DNA from: Nocardiopsis potens DSM 45234
GTDB lineage: Bacteria; Actinomycetota; Actinomycetes; Streptosporangiales; Streptosporangiaceae
Reading direction: 5' to 3'
Length of the DNA: 64,000 nucleotides
NCBI RefSeq assembly: GCF_000341105.1
Contig: NZ_ANBB01000037.1
Coordinates: forward strand, 62,001-126,000
Shown: piece after piece, positions 43,680 through 53,925 of the stretch
Position numbering within the stretch: the stretch's first letter is position 1
How the letters are laid out: each line of letters opens with the position of its first letter
Notes under the pieces: generated by a model
What the model saw: only the letters and a program-made list of their open reading frames with translations
Told to the model about the DNA's origin: nothing
The model's database searches: none
Position numbers and translations under genes: made by a program

Positions 43680-44910
43680 GGCGGGGCGCAGGCCTCACCC
43701 GGGCGCGGCGCCCCACGGGGTCGGGCTTAAAGCGGGCGGCGAAGGCGGCGGTGGGGGCCGGCCGGTCGGTTAGGCGCGGCGCCCCACGGAGTGAAGGTTC
43801 AAGCAGCGGCGACGGCAGCGGTAGGGGCGGGACGAAGGTGGTCGCCCGGGCGTCGGGCCCCACGGGGTCAGGGTTCAAGCGGGCGGCGAGGGGGGGAGCG
43901 GGGCGAGGCTCCGCGTTCACCGGTCAGGGGCGGCGCGTGCTCCCGGTGAGGGGAGCAGGGCGGCGCCCCGGCGGCGCGGGCCGGCCCGCCTGCCCGCGCC
44001 CGCCAGGGGGCCTTATCCCCATATGCCTGCTTTGCGGCAGGGAACGGGCGAGCGTGGGGGCGCCCTGCGCATCGCGAGAGCACCCCGATTACATCTACCA
44101 GCGAGTAGTGAGTCTCGAAGCCCCCACCACCCCCTCATCGATTACCCAGAGTGACCAATCGGGGCCTTTTGGGGGAACGAAAGCGGCATTCCGCCCCTGC
44201 CTCTCCTCTTCCCGGGTTCCGGCCCCCTGCTTTGCGGCCTTGCGGGCGGCTCGAACCCCCGATCACCGGCCCGATCAGGGCGATCCGGGCCTCTCGGGGC
44301 CGATCCGGCCCAGGATGCGCGCCCAGGAATCACCGGGGTGCTCTCGCGGTGCGCAGGGCGCCCCACCCCGCCATCGCCCTGCGTATTTGCCCAGGTCAGA
44401 GAGGTGTGGCGGTTTCAAGGGAGGCCGACCCCGGCGCCCGGGCGGCGCGGGAACGGCGATCCTGCCGCCCCGGCCAGCCCCGACCGGCCCTCCCCGCTCT
44501 GCTGCACCCGACCGACCAGCCGGTTCCCCTGCCTGCCTTCGCTGCCCGCTTGAACACCCGCCTAGCGAGACGCCGCGCCCGGGCGATCACCTCCGCCCCG
44601 CCCCTACCTGTGCCGTCGCCGCCCGTCTTGACCTTCGCTCCGCGAGACGCCGCGCCGGACCGGCCGGCCGGTCCCCACTGCCGCCCTCGCTGCCCGCCTG
44701 AACCTCGGCCCCGTGGGGTGCCGCGCCCGGCTGGGGTGCTCGGCCCCGCCCCTACTGGCGCCGTCGCCGCCTGCTTGAACCCTCACCCCGCGAGACGCCG
44801 CGCTTGACCGACCGGCCGGCACGCCCTTCCGCCTTCGCCGCCTGCTTGAACCCCGGCCCCGCGAGATGCCGCGCCCGGCCGGGGCGCCTGACCGGGGCGC
44901 GGGGGGGGTG
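43680..44910. repeat. Repeat locus 2: flanking tandem arrays around a conserved core
   Basis: Non-coding region between tail-to-tail hyuAB and the GntR gene. The left array (about 43690-43912) reads GGTTCAAGC-GGGCGGCGA units forward. The right array (about 44524-44910) reads them reversed (CCGCTTGAAC, then GCGAGACGCCGCGC). Immediately upstream (about 43638-43672) is a short 15-bp tandem repeat GAAGGAAGGCACAGC / AAAGGAAGGCACAGC. Same architecture as 15590-17325 and 51060-52110. Confidence 0.85.
43913..44523 (+). repeat. Repeat family core, copy 2
   Basis: 611 bp from GCGTTCACCGGT to CCGACCAGCCGG. It contains the marker ACATCTACCAGCGAGTAG (44091-44108) and a long internal inverted repeat: left arm 44056-44090 and right arm 44328-44364 (centred on GGTGCTCTCGCG), enclosing 237 bp. 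Reading frames differ between copies, so conservation is at the DNA or RNA level. It could be an MITE-like insertion or a structured RNA. Confidence 0.8.
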
Positions 44911-44953
44911 AGGCACCGGGGTGCCGGGGTGCCGGAGTACTGGGGCGCCGGGG

Positions 44954-45661
44954 TCAGGCCGGGGCGTGCCGCTCTGCGCCGTCGAAGGCCTCGACCAGCT
45001 GCCGCTCGGCGGCGTCGAAGTAGGCGGCGAGCCGCTCGGCGGCGGCCTCCGTGCGGCCCTCCCGGAGCAGCTCGTAGATCTCCCGGTTCAGCGCCACGTA
45101 GGGCACGTGGAACTCCTCGGGGGCGGCCATCACGTGGAAGACCAGCCGCAGCTCCGCGAGGAGCCGGCGCACCGCCTCGTCGGTCCGCGGGCTGCCGGCC
45201 AGTCCGGCGACGGCCTGGTGGAAGTGCATGTTGGCGGTGCCCACCGCCCACCAGTCGGCGCGGGCCGCCGCGTCCTCGGCCTCCTGCACGGCGGCGCCGA
45301 CCCGGGCCACCGCCTCCGGGTCCGCGCCGCCGGCCGCGCGGAGCGCGGCCAGCTCCAGGGCGCGCCGCACCAGGTACAGGTCGGTGACGTCGTCCCGGGT
45401 CGGCTTGGCGACGAACACGCCGCGGTTGAACTCGTGCACCAGCAGCCGCTCGTGGCCGAGCAGCCGGAACGCCTCGCGCAGGGTGTTGCGGGAGACGCCC
45501 AGTGCCGATCCGATGGCCTCCTCGGACAACCGTTCGCCCGGCGCCATGGCCCCCGCGATGACCTGCGCGCGCAGGACGTCGGCGACACGCTCCGCGGTGC
45601 TGGAGCGCTCCAGCGTGCCGCGCAGTGCGGAGAGCCGGTCCAGTCCCTCGCTCGTGGTCAC
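44954..45661 (-). CDS. GntR-family regulator (FCD subfamily)
   Basis: 235 aa. N-terminal winged HTH (SALGVSRNTLREAFRLLGHERLLVHEFNRGVFVA, residues about 45-85) and an all-helical FCD ligand domain with metal-site-like His residues (MHFHQAVAG, about 145; FHVMAAPEE). Start GTG 45661. Divergent from the NRAMP-like/pxp genes and a likely regulator of them via the palindrome at 45796-45808. Confidence 0.92.
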   Translation of the reverse strand: MTTSEGLDRLSALRGTLERSSTAERVADVLRAQVIAGAMAPGERLSEEAIGSALGVSRNTLREAFRLLGHERLLVHEFNRGVFVAKPTRDDVTDLYLVRRALELAALRAAGGADPEAVARVGAAVQEAEDAAARADWWAVGTANMHFHQAVAGLAGSPRTDEAVRRLLAELRLVFHVMAAPEEFHVPYVALNREIYELLREGRTEAAAERLAAYFDAAERQLVEAFDGAERHAPA

Positions 45662-45795
45662 CCGTCCCCGCCTTCGCCCGCCGTCGCCGTCCGTCCTCCC
45701 ATTGTGGCGGATCGCAGCGGTGGTCCGGCTCACCGGGGGGTGTGGCCTGGGACGCTCTCCGGGGGTACCATGGCAGCCGTTCGCTCGATCAGAGA

Positions 45796-45808
45796 ATTGT
45801 TCAACAAT
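45796..45808. promoter_or_regulatory. GntR/FCD operator palindrome
   Basis: ATTGTT-C-AACAAT, a 13-bp perfect palindrome containing the T-G-T...A-C-A pattern of FCD-type GntR sites. It sits between the divergent GntR gene (135 bp away) and the NRAMP-like gene (83 bp away). Confidence 0.7.
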
Positions 45809-45890
45809 CCTCATGTCGTTCGGGCGGACGCCCCCCGCCATTCCCCGCAACCCCCTCCTCCCCGGAGGGCCGGACCCCAGTGAGGACCGT

Positions 45891-47126
45891 ATGAGCGGAA
45901 CGAAGGGAACCGCCGCGCCCGTGCGGCGCGCAGCAGGGCGCAGCGCCCTCCTCGGGGCCGTGTTCCTGATGGCCACCAGCGCCGTCGGGCCGGGCTTCAT
46001 CACCCAGACCACCGAGTTCACGGCGACGCTGGGCGCCGCCTTCGCGTTCGCCATCGCGGTGTCGATCCTGATCGACGTCGCCGTCCAGCTGAACCTGTGG
46101 CGGGTGATCGGCGTCGCCGGCCGCCGCGCCCAGGAACTGGCCGAACAGGTGCTTCCCGGCGCCGGGTACCTGCTGGCCGCGCTGGTGGTCTTCGGCGGCC
46201 TGGTGTTCAACGTCGGCAACGTCGCCGGGACCGCGCTCGGCCTGGACGCGCTGGCCGGGATCGACGTGAAGATCGGCGGCGCGGTCTCCGCGCTGATCGC
46301 GATCGGCGTCTTCGCCAGCAGACGCGCCGGGATGGCGATGGACCGGATCATCGTCGCCCTGGGCGTCGCGATGATCGCCATGACGCTCTACGTCGCGTTC
46401 ACCTCGAACCCCCCGGTCGGCGAGGCGCTGCGGAACACGGTCCTCCCCGAGGAGCTGGGCTCCCCGATGTTCGTCGCGATCGTGACCATCGTCGGCGGCA
46501 CGGTGGGCGGCTACATCACCTACGCCGGCGCGCACCGGCTGCTCGACGCCGGCGTCTCCGGGCCGGAGAACGTCAAGGAGATCACCCGGGCCTCGGTGAC
46601 CGGCATCATCGTCACCGGCGTCATGCGGGTGGTGCTCTTCCTCGCGGTGCTCGGCGTGGTCGCCGGCGGCGTCTCGCTGGCCGGCCTGGACAACGCCCCG
46701 GCCGCCGCCTTCCAGCACGCCGCCGGGGAGTTCGGGCTGCGCCTGTTCGGGGTGATCATGTGGGCCGCCGCGATCAGCTCGGTGATCGGCGCCTCCTACA
46801 CCTCGGTCTCCTTCGTCACCTCCTTCCACCCCTGGGCGGAGCGGAACCGCTCCTGGCTGGTGGCCGGGTTCATCGCCGTCTCCGCCGTGCTCTACCTGCT
46901 GCTCGGTCAGGCCCCCGCGCAGCTGCTGATCACGGCGGGCGCGCTGAACGGCCTCATCCTGCCGATCGGCTTCGCCATCATGCTGTGGGTGGCGGCCCGC
47001 CGCCGCGACCTGCTCAACGGCTACCGCTACCCGCGCTGGCTGCTCGCCCTGGGCATCGCCGGCTGGCTGGTGAGCGTGTACATCGCCTGGCAGGCGCTGT
47101 CCGGCCTGTCCGCGCTCTGGTCCTGA
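45891..47126 (+). CDS. NRAMP-family transporter lacking canonical metal ligands (YcsG-like)
   Basis: 411 aa with about 11 hydrophobic spans and the NRAMP fold pattern. In the first helix the canonical DPGN metal motif is replaced by GPGF (residues 33-36). The sixth-helix MPH motif is also not evident ([12 protein letters not shown]). In Bacillus subtilis the NRAMP-like ycsG sits in the same ycsF-kip operon. I infer transport of something other than a divalent metal, for example 5-oxoproline. ATG 45891 follows GAGGA. Confidence 0.88.
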   Translation: MSGTKGTAAPVRRAAGRSALLGAVFLMATSAVGPGFITQTTEFTATLGAAFAFAIAVSILIDVAVQLNLWRVIGVAGRRAQELAEQVLPGAGYLLAALVVFGGLVFNVGNVAGTALGLDALAGIDVKIGGAVSALIAIGVFASRRAGMAMDRIIVALGVAMIAMTLYVAFTSNPPVGEALRNTVLPEELGSPMFVAIVTIVGGTVGGYITYAGAHRLLDAGVSGPENVKEITRASVTGIIVTGVMRVVLFLAVLGVVAGGVSLAGLDNAPAAAFQHAAGEFGLRLFGVIMWAAAISSVIGASYTSVSFVTSFHPWAERNRSWLVAGFIAVSAVLYLLLGQAPAQLLITAGALNGLILPIGFAIMLWVAARRRDLLNGYRYPRWLLALGIAGWLVSVYIAWQALSGLSALWS

Positions 47127-47179
47127 CCGCCCCCATCGCCCCACCGCCCCCGACAGAGGAAACAGGAGGACGCACACCG

Positions 47180-47980
47180 GTGCGCATCGACCTCAACTCC
47201 GACCTGGGTGAGAGCTTCGGACGCTGGGAACTCGGCGACGACGAGGCGCTGCTGTCCATCGTCACCAGCGCCAACGTCGCCTGCGGGTTCCACGCCGGGG
47301 ACCCGACCGTGCTCCGCCGCACCTGCGAGCAGGCGGTGCGCGGCGGCGTCGCCATCGGGGCCCAGGTGGGCTACCGGGACCTCGCCGGATTCGGCCGCCG
47401 GTTCATCGACGTGCCGCCCGAGGACCTCGCCAACGACGTGCTCTACCAGATCGGCGCCCTGGAGGCGATGGCCCGCGCGGCCGGCGGCCGGGTCGGCTAC
47501 GTCAAGCCGCACGGCGCGCTGTACAACGCCATCGTGCACCACGAGGAGCAGGCCGAGGCGGTGGCGCGGGGCGTCCGCGCCTTCGCCCCGGACCTGGCCG
47601 TGCTCGGGCTGCCCGGGTCGGCCTGGCTGCGCGCCGCCGAGCGGGCCGGGCTGCGCCCCGTGCGCGAAGCGTTCGCCGACCGCGCCTACACCCCGGAGGG
47701 CACCCTGGTGCCGCGCCGCGAACCCGGCGCGGTGCTGCACGACGCCGAGGAGATCGCCGAGCGGTGCCTGCGGATGGCCCGCGGCGAGCCGGTGGCCGCC
47801 GTCGACGGCACCCCGGTCCGGGTCGGCGCCGAGTCGCTGTGCGTGCACGGCGACAGCCCCGGCGCGGTGGACATCGCCCGCAAGGTCGCCGAGCGGCTGC
47901 GCGGCGCCGGGGCCGCCGTCGAGGCGTTCGCCCCGCCGAGCCCCGCCGCACACCGGGAGGACCCGGCGTGCACGTTCTGA
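47180..47980 (+). CDS. pxpA: 5-oxoprolinase subunit A (LamB/YcsF family)
   Basis: 266 aa. Family motifs [49 protein letters not shown] and [16 protein letters not shown]. With PxpB and PxpC it forms the prokaryotic ATP-dependent 5-oxoprolinase. GTG start after AGGAGGA. Overlaps pxpB by 13 bp. Confidence 0.95.
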   Translation: MRIDLNSDLGESFGRWELGDDEALLSIVTSANVACGFHAGDPTVLRRTCEQAVRGGVAIGAQVGYRDLAGFGRRFIDVPPEDLANDVLYQIGALEAMARAAGGRVGYVKPHGALYNAIVHHEEQAEAVARGVRAFAPDLAVLGLPGSAWLRAAERAGLRPVREAFADRAYTPEGTLVPRREPGAVLHDAEEIAERCLRMARGEPVAAVDGTPVRVGAESLCVHGDSPGAVDIARKVAERLRGAGAAVEAFAPPSPAAHREDPACTF

Positions 47981-48579
47981 ACTGCGCCGACTCCGGGGTG
48001 CTGGTCGAGGTCGAGGACCTGGGGCGGGTGCTGGCGCTGCAGGCCGCGCTGGCCGAGGACCCGATCCCCGGAGTGGTCGAGGTCGTCCCGGCGGCGCGCA
48101 CCGTGCTGCTGCGGATCGACCCGGCGGCCCCCGGCGGGCCCCGGGCCGTCGCCGACGCGGTGCGCCGCCTCCGCCCCAGCCCCGGCGGCCGCCCCGCCGG
48201 GCCCGAGGTGGAGATCGAGGTGCACTACGACGGCGCCGACCTGGCCGACGCCGCCGCGCTCACCGGGATGACCGAGCGGGAGCTGGTCCGCGCGCACACC
48301 GCCGCCGAATGGACCGTCGCGTTCTGCGGGTTCGCCCCCGGGTTCGGCTACCTGGTCTGCGACGACCCCCGGCTGCGGGTGCCGCGCCGGGGCGAGTCCC
48401 GCACCCGGGTCCCGGCCGGGTCGGTGGCCCTCGCCGGCGGCTTCGGCGGGGTGTACCCGCGCAGCTCCCCCGGGGGCTGGCAGCTCATCGGGCGGACCGA
48501 CGCCGTCGTATGGGACCTGGACCGCGACCCGCCGGGCCTCCTCGCCCCGGGCACCCGGGTCCGGTTCCACGAAGCATGA
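47968..48579 (+). CDS. pxpB: 5-oxoprolinase subunit B (KipI family)
   Basis: 203 aa. Carboxyltransferase-type domain C/D with [30 protein letters not shown] and [14 protein letters not shown] start inside the end of pxpA. Unusually, about 630 bp of repeat-rich DNA separate it from pxpC, whereas these genes normally adjoin or overlap. Confidence 0.94.
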   Translation: MHVLNCADSGVLVEVEDLGRVLALQAALAEDPIPGVVEVVPAARTVLLRIDPAAPGGPRAVADAVRRLRPSPGGRPAGPEVEIEVHYDGADLADAAALTGMTERELVRAHTAAEWTVAFCGFAPGFGYLVCDDPRLRVPRRGESRTRVPAGSVALAGGFGGVYPRSSPGGWQLIGRTDAVVWDLDRDPPGLLAPGTRVRFHEA

Positions 48580-48639
48580 GCCGGACACCCCGCCGGCACG
48601 GGGAGGGCGCTCGGCGCCGGGGCCGGCGGTGACCACCGC

Positions 48640-49010
48640 GGATCGTGCGGCGGGCCTTCTCCGCCTCGGGGCCACTCACCGCCGGCGGGCAGGGGGCGCG
48701 GCCCTGAACGGGTGAGCGCTTCCGGGACGGCGGCCGGGCCGGTGCAGAGGGGGGCGGGGATGCCGTGCAGCGGCGGTCGAGGGCCGTGCGGGGCGGGTCT
48801 TCTCCGCTCTGCGGGACCGCCGCCGGCGGATAGGGCTGCGGCCCTGCGCCGGTGAACGGCTCCGGGCCGGTGCAGGCGGTGCAGGGAGAACGGCGGTGGC
48901 GGCCGCCGGCCGTGCGGCGGGTCTTCTCCGCTTCGCGGCTCGCCCGCCGCGGACGGCTCCGGGGCGCGGCCCTGCACGGGTGAGCGGATGCGGGCCGGCG
49001 GCCGGATCGG
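48640..49010 (+). repeat. Three imperfect tandem repeats between pxpB and pxpC
   Basis: Three copies spaced about 125-143 bp. Each has CTTCTCCGC (48656, 48799, 48923) and, 39-43 bp later, GCGGCCCTG (48698, 48838, 48966) followed by a GGTGA and GGGCCGG block. The rest of the 630-bp gap (48580-49208) shows no gene. The sequence differs from the three large repeat loci. Confidence 0.7.
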
Positions 49011-49208
49011 CGCCGGAAGAGGGGAGGCCGTAGGGCGGGCCCCTCCGCCGGTCGCGCCGCCCGTCCGCGGCCGGTCGGCGGGGACCGCGGTCCGGCCCGG
49101 CGAGCGGCCCCGGGGCGGCCCTAGGCCGGCGGGGAAGGGACAGGGAGAGTACGGGGGCGGCCCGCGCCGGGAACGGATCGGGCGCGGGCGGTTCAAGGAA
49201 GGTGGAAG

Positions 49209-50135
49209 ATGACGGCGACGATGACGGCGCCGCTCCCCGGGGCGGGGGCGGCACCGGCGGAGGGACGCGGCGGAGCGGCACTGGAGGTGCTCGCTCCGGG
49301 GCCCTTCGCCACCGTCCAGGACGGCGGCCGGCCCGGCCGGGCCGCACTGGGCGTGGGCGCCTCCGGCGCGGCCGACCGGGCCTCCTACGGCCTGGCCAAC
49401 CGGCTGCTCGCCAACCCGGAGGGCGCCCCGGCCGTCGAGGCGACCCTGGGCGGCCTGGAGCTGCGCGCCCGGGGCGACCTGTGGGTCGCGGTCACCGGCG
49501 CCGAGTGCGCCGTCACCGTCGGCGGCCGCGGCGGCGCGATGAACACCGTGCTGCGGCTGCGCGACGGCGAGCGGCTGCGGCTCGGCGCCCCAGCCCGCGG
49601 CCTGCGCAGCTACGTCGCGGTGCGCGGCGGCGTCGCGGTCCGCCCGGTGCTCGGCTCGTGCAGCACCGACGTGCTGGCCGGCCTCGGCCCGGACCCGCTC
49701 GCCCCCGGCGACCTGCTCCCGGTCGGCCCGCCGCCCGCGGCGGCCCCGGTGCTGGACGCCGCACCGGCCGCCCCGGTCGGCGCCGACTCCGCGGAGCTGC
49801 GGGTGGTGCTCGGCCCCCGGGACGCCTGGTTCGCCCCGGAGGCGGTCCGCGCCCTGCTCGGCGCCGACTTCGAGGTGACCGTCCGCAGCGACCGGGTCGG
49901 CATGCGCCTGGCCGGCCCGCCGCTGCCGCGCGCCGTCGACGGCGAGCTGCCCAGCGAGGGCATGGTGCCCGGAGCCCTCCAGGTGCCCCCGGACGGCGAG
50001 CCGGTGCTGTTCCTCGCCGACCACCCGGTGACCGGCGGATACCCGGTGATCGCGGTGGTGCTCTCCGCCGACCTGCCCGCCGCCGCCCAGGCCCGGCCCG
50101 GCACCCGGCTGCGCTTCCGGGCGGTGCGGCCGTGA
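49209..50135 (+). CDS. pxpC: 5-oxoprolinase subunit C (KipA, biotin-dependent carboxyltransferase-like)
   Basis: 308 aa. Motifs [65 protein letters not shown] and [15 protein letters not shown] preceded by GAAGGTGGAAG. Partner of PxpA and PxpB; its stop overlaps an alternative start of the next gene. Confidence 0.94.
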   Translation: MTATMTAPLPGAGAAPAEGRGGAALEVLAPGPFATVQDGGRPGRAALGVGASGAADRASYGLANRLLANPEGAPAVEATLGGLELRARGDLWVAVTGAECAVTVGGRGGAMNTVLRLRDGERLRLGAPARGLRSYVAVRGGVAVRPVLGSCSTDVLAGLGPDPLAPGDLLPVGPPPAAAPVLDAAPAAPVGADSAELRVVLGPRDAWFAPEAVRALLGADFEVTVRSDRVGMRLAGPPLPRAVDGELPSEGMVPGALQVPPDGEPVLFLADHPVTGGYPVIAVVLSADLPAAAQARPGTRLRFRAVRP

Positions 50136-50182
50136 CCGGCCCCGACCGGAGAACCGACCCCGACCGGAAAGGCGGCGACGCC

Positions 50183-50968
50183 GTGACCACCGACCCCGCT
50201 GCACTCACCCCCGCCGAGGCCCGCGCGCTCTTCCGCGGCGGGCTGGTGACGCCCACCGCCGGCTACAGCGCCGGGTACGCCCAGGCCAACCTGATCGCGC
50301 TCCCGCGCGACCTGGCCTTCGACTTCCTGCTGTTCGCGCAGCGCAACCCCAAGGCCTGCCCGGTGCTGGACGTGGCCGACGCGGGCGAGGTCTCGGCGTC
50401 GGTCTTCGCCGGCGACCTCCGCACCGACCTGCCCGCCTACCGGGTGTACGAGCACGGCCGCCAGGTCGCCGAGACGGCGGACGTGCGCGACGTGTGGCGG
50501 GACGACCTGGTCTCCTTCCTGATCGGGTGCAGCTTCACCTTCGAGGCGCCGCTGCTGGCCGCCGGGGTGCCGCTCCGCCACCACGAGGCCGGGAGCAACG
50601 TGGCGATGTTCACCACGAACCGGCGGTGCCGCCCGGCCGGCCGGCTCTCCGGGCCGCTGGTGGTCTCCATGCGCCCGATCCCCGCAGGGCAGGTGGCCGA
50701 CGCGGTCCGGGTGACCTCCCGCTACCCGGCGGTGCACGGCGCACCGGTGCACGTCGGCGACCCGGCCGCACTGGGCATCGCCGACCTGGACCGGCCCGAC
50801 TTCGGAGACCCGGTCGAGGTCTGCCCCGGGGAGATCCCGGTCTTCTGGGCCTGCGGCGTCACCCCGCAGGCCGCGGTGGCGGCCTCCGCCCCCGAGTTCG
50901 CCATCGGCCACGCCCCCGGCCACATGGCGATCACCGACGCCCGGGACGCCGACTACCAGGTCCCCTGA
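50183..50968 (+). CDS. DUF1445 (YcsI-type) putative hydro-lyase
   Basis: 261 aa from GTG 50183; GTG 50132 overlapping the pxpC stop would add 17 residues. Family motifs [57 protein letters not shown] and [14 protein letters not shown] with [11 protein letters not shown]. Related proteins accompany PxpABC (B. subtilis YcsI); the exact reaction is unknown. Confidence 0.9.
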   Translation: MTTDPAALTPAEARALFRGGLVTPTAGYSAGYAQANLIALPRDLAFDFLLFAQRNPKACPVLDVADAGEVSASVFAGDLRTDLPAYRVYEHGRQVAETADVRDVWRDDLVSFLIGCSFTFEAPLLAAGVPLRHHEAGSNVAMFTTNRRCRPAGRLSGPLVVSMRPIPAGQVADAVRVTSRYPAVHGAPVHVGDPAALGIADLDRPDFGDPVEVCPGEIPVFWACGVTPQAAVAASAPEFAIGHAPGHMAITDARDADYQVP

Positions 50969-51059
50969 CCGGCCGCCGGCCCCGGGCCGCCCGCCCCGGG
51001 TCGCTGATCTCGGCTCTGCGGGCCCCTGGGCGCTGAGGAACCCGGGAAGGGGCGAGGGG

Positions 51060-52110
51060 CGGGGGAGGAGGGGATCGGCCGGGCGCGGCGCTTCACGGGG
51101 TGAAGGTTCAAGCGGGCGGCGAGGGCGGGAGGAGGGGCCGGCCGGTCGGTCGGGTGCGGCGTCTCGCGGGGCGGGGGTTCCAGCGGGCGGCGACGGCAGC
51201 GGTGGGGGCCGGGCACTCCAGTCGGGCGCGGCGCCTCGCGGGGCGGGGGCGCAGGCGGGAAGGGGACCGGCTGGTCGGTCGGGTGCGGCGTCTCGCGGGG
51301 CCGGGGCTCAGACGGGCGGCGAGGGTGGGAGTGGGCGGGCGCTGCGTTCACCGGTTCGGCCCGGCGCCTGTTCCCGGCGGGAAGAGGCGGCGCCCCGGCG
51401 GCGCGGGGGTCTGCCCGCGCCCACCAGGGGTCATATCCCATATGCCCGGTTTGTAGCGGGGATCGGGGCAGGGTGGCGCACCCTGCGCACCTCCGCAGCA
51501 CCCCGATTACATCTACCAGCGAGTAGTAAGCCCTGAGGCCTCCACCACCCCCTCTTCGGTTACCCAGAGTGGTCGAGGTGGGCCTTTGGGTGGGACAAAT
51601 GCGACATCTTGCCCCCGTCTCTGTCCTTCCCCGGGTTTCGGTCCCTGCTTCCCGGTCTTGCGGGCGGCTCGAACCCCCGATCACCGGCCCGACCGGGCCG
51701 ATTCGGGCCCCTGGAGGGCCGAATGGCCCCGGGGTGCGCGCCCAGGAATCACCGGGGTGCTCTCGCGGTGCGCAGGGCGCCCCTCCTCGCCGTCACCCTG
51801 CGTATTCGCCCAGGTCAGGGGGGAGTGGTTTCAAGGGCGGTCGGCCCCGGCGCCGAGGCGGCGCGGGCGCGGCGATCTCGCCGCTGCTACCCGCCCCTGC
51901 CGCCCCGACCCGCTCCGCCGCGCCTGACCGACCGGCCGGCACGCCCTCTCGCCCTCGCCGCCTGTTCGAGCCTTCGCTCCGTGGGGCGCCGCGCCCGACC
52001 GACCGGCCGGTGCCCCTCCCGCCTTTGCCGCCCGCTGGAACCTTCGCCCCGTGGGGTGCCGCGCTCGGGTGATCGCCTCCACCCCGGCCCTTCCTTGGCC
52101 GTCGCTGCGG
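51060..52110. repeat. Repeat locus 3: flanking tandem arrays around a conserved core
   Basis: Non-coding region between tail-to-tail DUF1445 and PhoD-like genes. The left array (about 51080-51343) has forward GGTTCAAGCGGGCGGCGA units. The right array (about 51940-52110) has reversed units with CCGTGGGGYGCCGCGC. Core orientation as in locus 2. Confidence 0.85.
51344..51939 (+). repeat. Repeat family core, copy 3
   Basis: 596 bp aligned throughout with copy 2. Marker ACATCTACCAGCGAGTAG at 51509-51526. Internal inverted repeat arms at about 51475-51508 and 51747-51783; the left arm is more degenerate than in copy 2. The stretch TCTTGCGGGCGGCTCGAACC (51657-51676) is nearly identical to copy 2. 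Confidence 0.8.
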
Positions 52111-52191
52111 CCCCGGAGGCCGCTGCCCCTTTCCCCTTCCGGGCTCCTGCTGCAGAGGAGACCAGGAGACCCCCGCAGGGGCAGCGTGGGG

Positions 52192-53913
52192 TCAGTGCGG
52201 GGAGAGGACGTGGGTGGGGCCGTCCTCCAGTAGGGGGGAGCCGGAGTCGCAGCCCTGGGCGGCGAAGGACCAGCGGACCTCTGCGCGGTCGCCGTCGAGG
52301 AGCAGTGTCGCCACGGCGTTGCCGAACCACGGGCCCTCGTCCATCCCCCAGGTGAGGGGGGAGCGGGCCACGCCGGCCAGCCGGGCCATGACCGTGCCCA
52401 CCGCGGCCGGGAGGCGCCGGGGCGACAGCCAGGCCGCCCGGCGGAAGTTGCCGGGCAGCCGGTTGCACAGCGGCGACGAGGTGAGCTGCGCGATCACCGT
52501 CCGGCCGGCCGCCGCGGCGGAGCCCGCGGCCCGCGTCGGCCGGGCCCGCGCCAGATAGGAGAAGTGCACGTCCCCGGAGAGCAGCAGCGCGGTGGCCGGC
52601 GGTGCGCCGCGCTCGCCCGCGGCGACCCGCACCAGCGCGCCCGCGACCGCGTCGAAGGAGCGGCGGAACGCCGCCCAGTGCTCCAGGTCGAGCGCGCGGC
52701 GCAGCCGCTCGCCGAAACCGCGCAGCCGGCCGCCCCAGGCGCCGGCGCACAGCGCCTCGCTCCACCCCTCCAGGTGGTGCACGGCCCGGGGGAGCAGGAA
52801 CGGCAGCGTGGTCGCGACGACCAGGTGCCGGGTGCCGCCGCGCAGCCGCTCGTCCAGCCACGCCTCCCCGGGGCCGCCGAGGATCGACCGGTCCGCGTCG
52901 TCGGCCACGTCGCGCGAGGCCCGCGCGTCGACCATCAGCACCCTGCCGTCGCCGACGGCGTGCTCGTGGCTCCACAGCATGCTCTGCGGCTCGGTGTGCG
53001 CGCGCAGCGCGGCGGCGTCCACCTCCGCGCCCGCGTCGCGCCCGGCGGCCGCCGCCCGCCGCACCTCGGCGAAGAGCGGGTCCTCGGCGCGCTGCGCCGC
53101 GGTGAGGTTGCCCAGGTGCTGGTAGACCCAGTAGGAGCCGAGCCCGGAGACGATGCGCCGCCGCCACCACGGGGAGGCGTCCATGTCCCGCCGCCAGGAG
53201 CCCGAGGTGTTCCAGTCGTCGCGGACGTCGTGGTCGTCGAAGAGCATCAGCGACGGCACGGTGGACAGCAGCCAGCGCACGTCGGGGTCGGTCCAGGTCT
53301 GCCGGTACAGCTCGGCGTACTCGTCGTAGAAGACCACCTCGCCGTCGGGCGGGGCGGCCGCCGCGCGCTCCCCGGAGTCCTGGGCGCGCGCCTCGGCCAG
53401 GTGCGCCGCCATCCGCGGCTGCAGTTCGTCGGCGTAGACCTGGTCGCCGATGAGCAGCAGCGCGGTCGGCTCGTCCTCGCCCGCGTGGCCGCCCGCGGCG
53501 GCGCGCCGCCCGGACAGCCGCAGGGCGTAGGCGCGCAGCGCGTCGGGGCCGTACCGGGCGACGGCGCCGGGGGAGTGGTCGGTGGGCGTGCGGCAGGAGC
53601 CGAACGCCAGCCGGACCGGCCGGCCCGTCCCGGGCAGGGTGCGCAGCAGGCTCGGCGGGTGCGGGGAGGCGGCCGGCGGCCAGACGCGCTCGCCGTCCAC
53701 CTCCACCGTGTAGGGCTCGGCGGAGTCCGGGGCGAGCCCGCCGACCTCGCACAGCGCGTAGTGGTGGCCGTGCACGGTGAACGTCTCCGCGCTCGCCGCG
53801 GCGGTGCCCGCGCGGACCCGCACCGTGCCGGGGGCGTCGGTCTCCACCCAGACCGTCGCGGTGGTCTCGGTCGTCTTCCGCAGGATCGGGCCGAGCCGGA
53901 GACCGGTTGCCAC
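52192..53913 (-). CDS. PhoD-like metallophosphodiesterase/phosphatase
   Basis: About 573 aa. An N-terminal fibronectin-like domain (residues 1-95) precedes a PhoD catalytic domain with metal motifs FGSCRTPTDH, LLIGDQVYADELQ, MLFDDHDVRDDWN and LSGDVHFSYLA. No Tat or Sec signal is evident, unlike secreted PhoD, so it is probably cytoplasmic. GTG 53913 has AAAGGGG at good spacing; GTG 53919 is the alternative. Confidence 0.88.
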   Translation of the reverse strand: MATGLRLGPILRKTTETTATVWVETDAPGTVRVRAGTAAASAETFTVHGHHYALCEVGGLAPDSAEPYTVEVDGERVWPPAASPHPPSLLRTLPGTGRPVRLAFGSCRTPTDHSPGAVARYGPDALRAYALRLSGRRAAAGGHAGEDEPTALLLIGDQVYADELQPRMAAHLAEARAQDSGERAAAAPPDGEVVFYDEYAELYRQTWTDPDVRWLLSTVPSLMLFDDHDVRDDWNTSGSWRRDMDASPWWRRRIVSGLGSYWVYQHLGNLTAAQRAEDPLFAEVRRAAAAGRDAGAEVDAAALRAHTEPQSMLWSHEHAVGDGRVLMVDARASRDVADDADRSILGGPGEAWLDERLRGGTRHLVVATTLPFLLPRAVHHLEGWSEALCAGAWGGRLRGFGERLRRALDLEHWAAFRRSFDAVAGALVRVAAGERGAPPATALLLSGDVHFSYLARARPTRAAGSAAAAGRTVIAQLTSSPLCNRLPGNFRRAAWLSPRRLPAAVGTVMARLAGVARSPLTWGMDEGPWFGNAVATLLLDGDRAEVRWSFAAQGCDSGSPLLEDGPTHVLSPH

Positions 53914-53925
53914 GCGCACCCCTTT

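Noticed and set aside
43868-44083. tRNA-like GGTTCAAGC blocks in the arrays
   Set aside because: Only the T-arm-like nonamer is present; no cloverleaf can be formed around it.
43751-44807. Open frames of 218-316 aa across repeat locus 2, sharing strings such as DYIYQRVVS with locus 1
   Set aside because: The shared peptide strings reflect DNA identity in the core. Other stretches are conserved in different frames and the reading frame is interrupted in copy 3.
51569-52355. Open frames across repeat locus 3
   Set aside because: Same reasoning as for the other loci; no start signal, and they run antisense into the PhoD-like gene.
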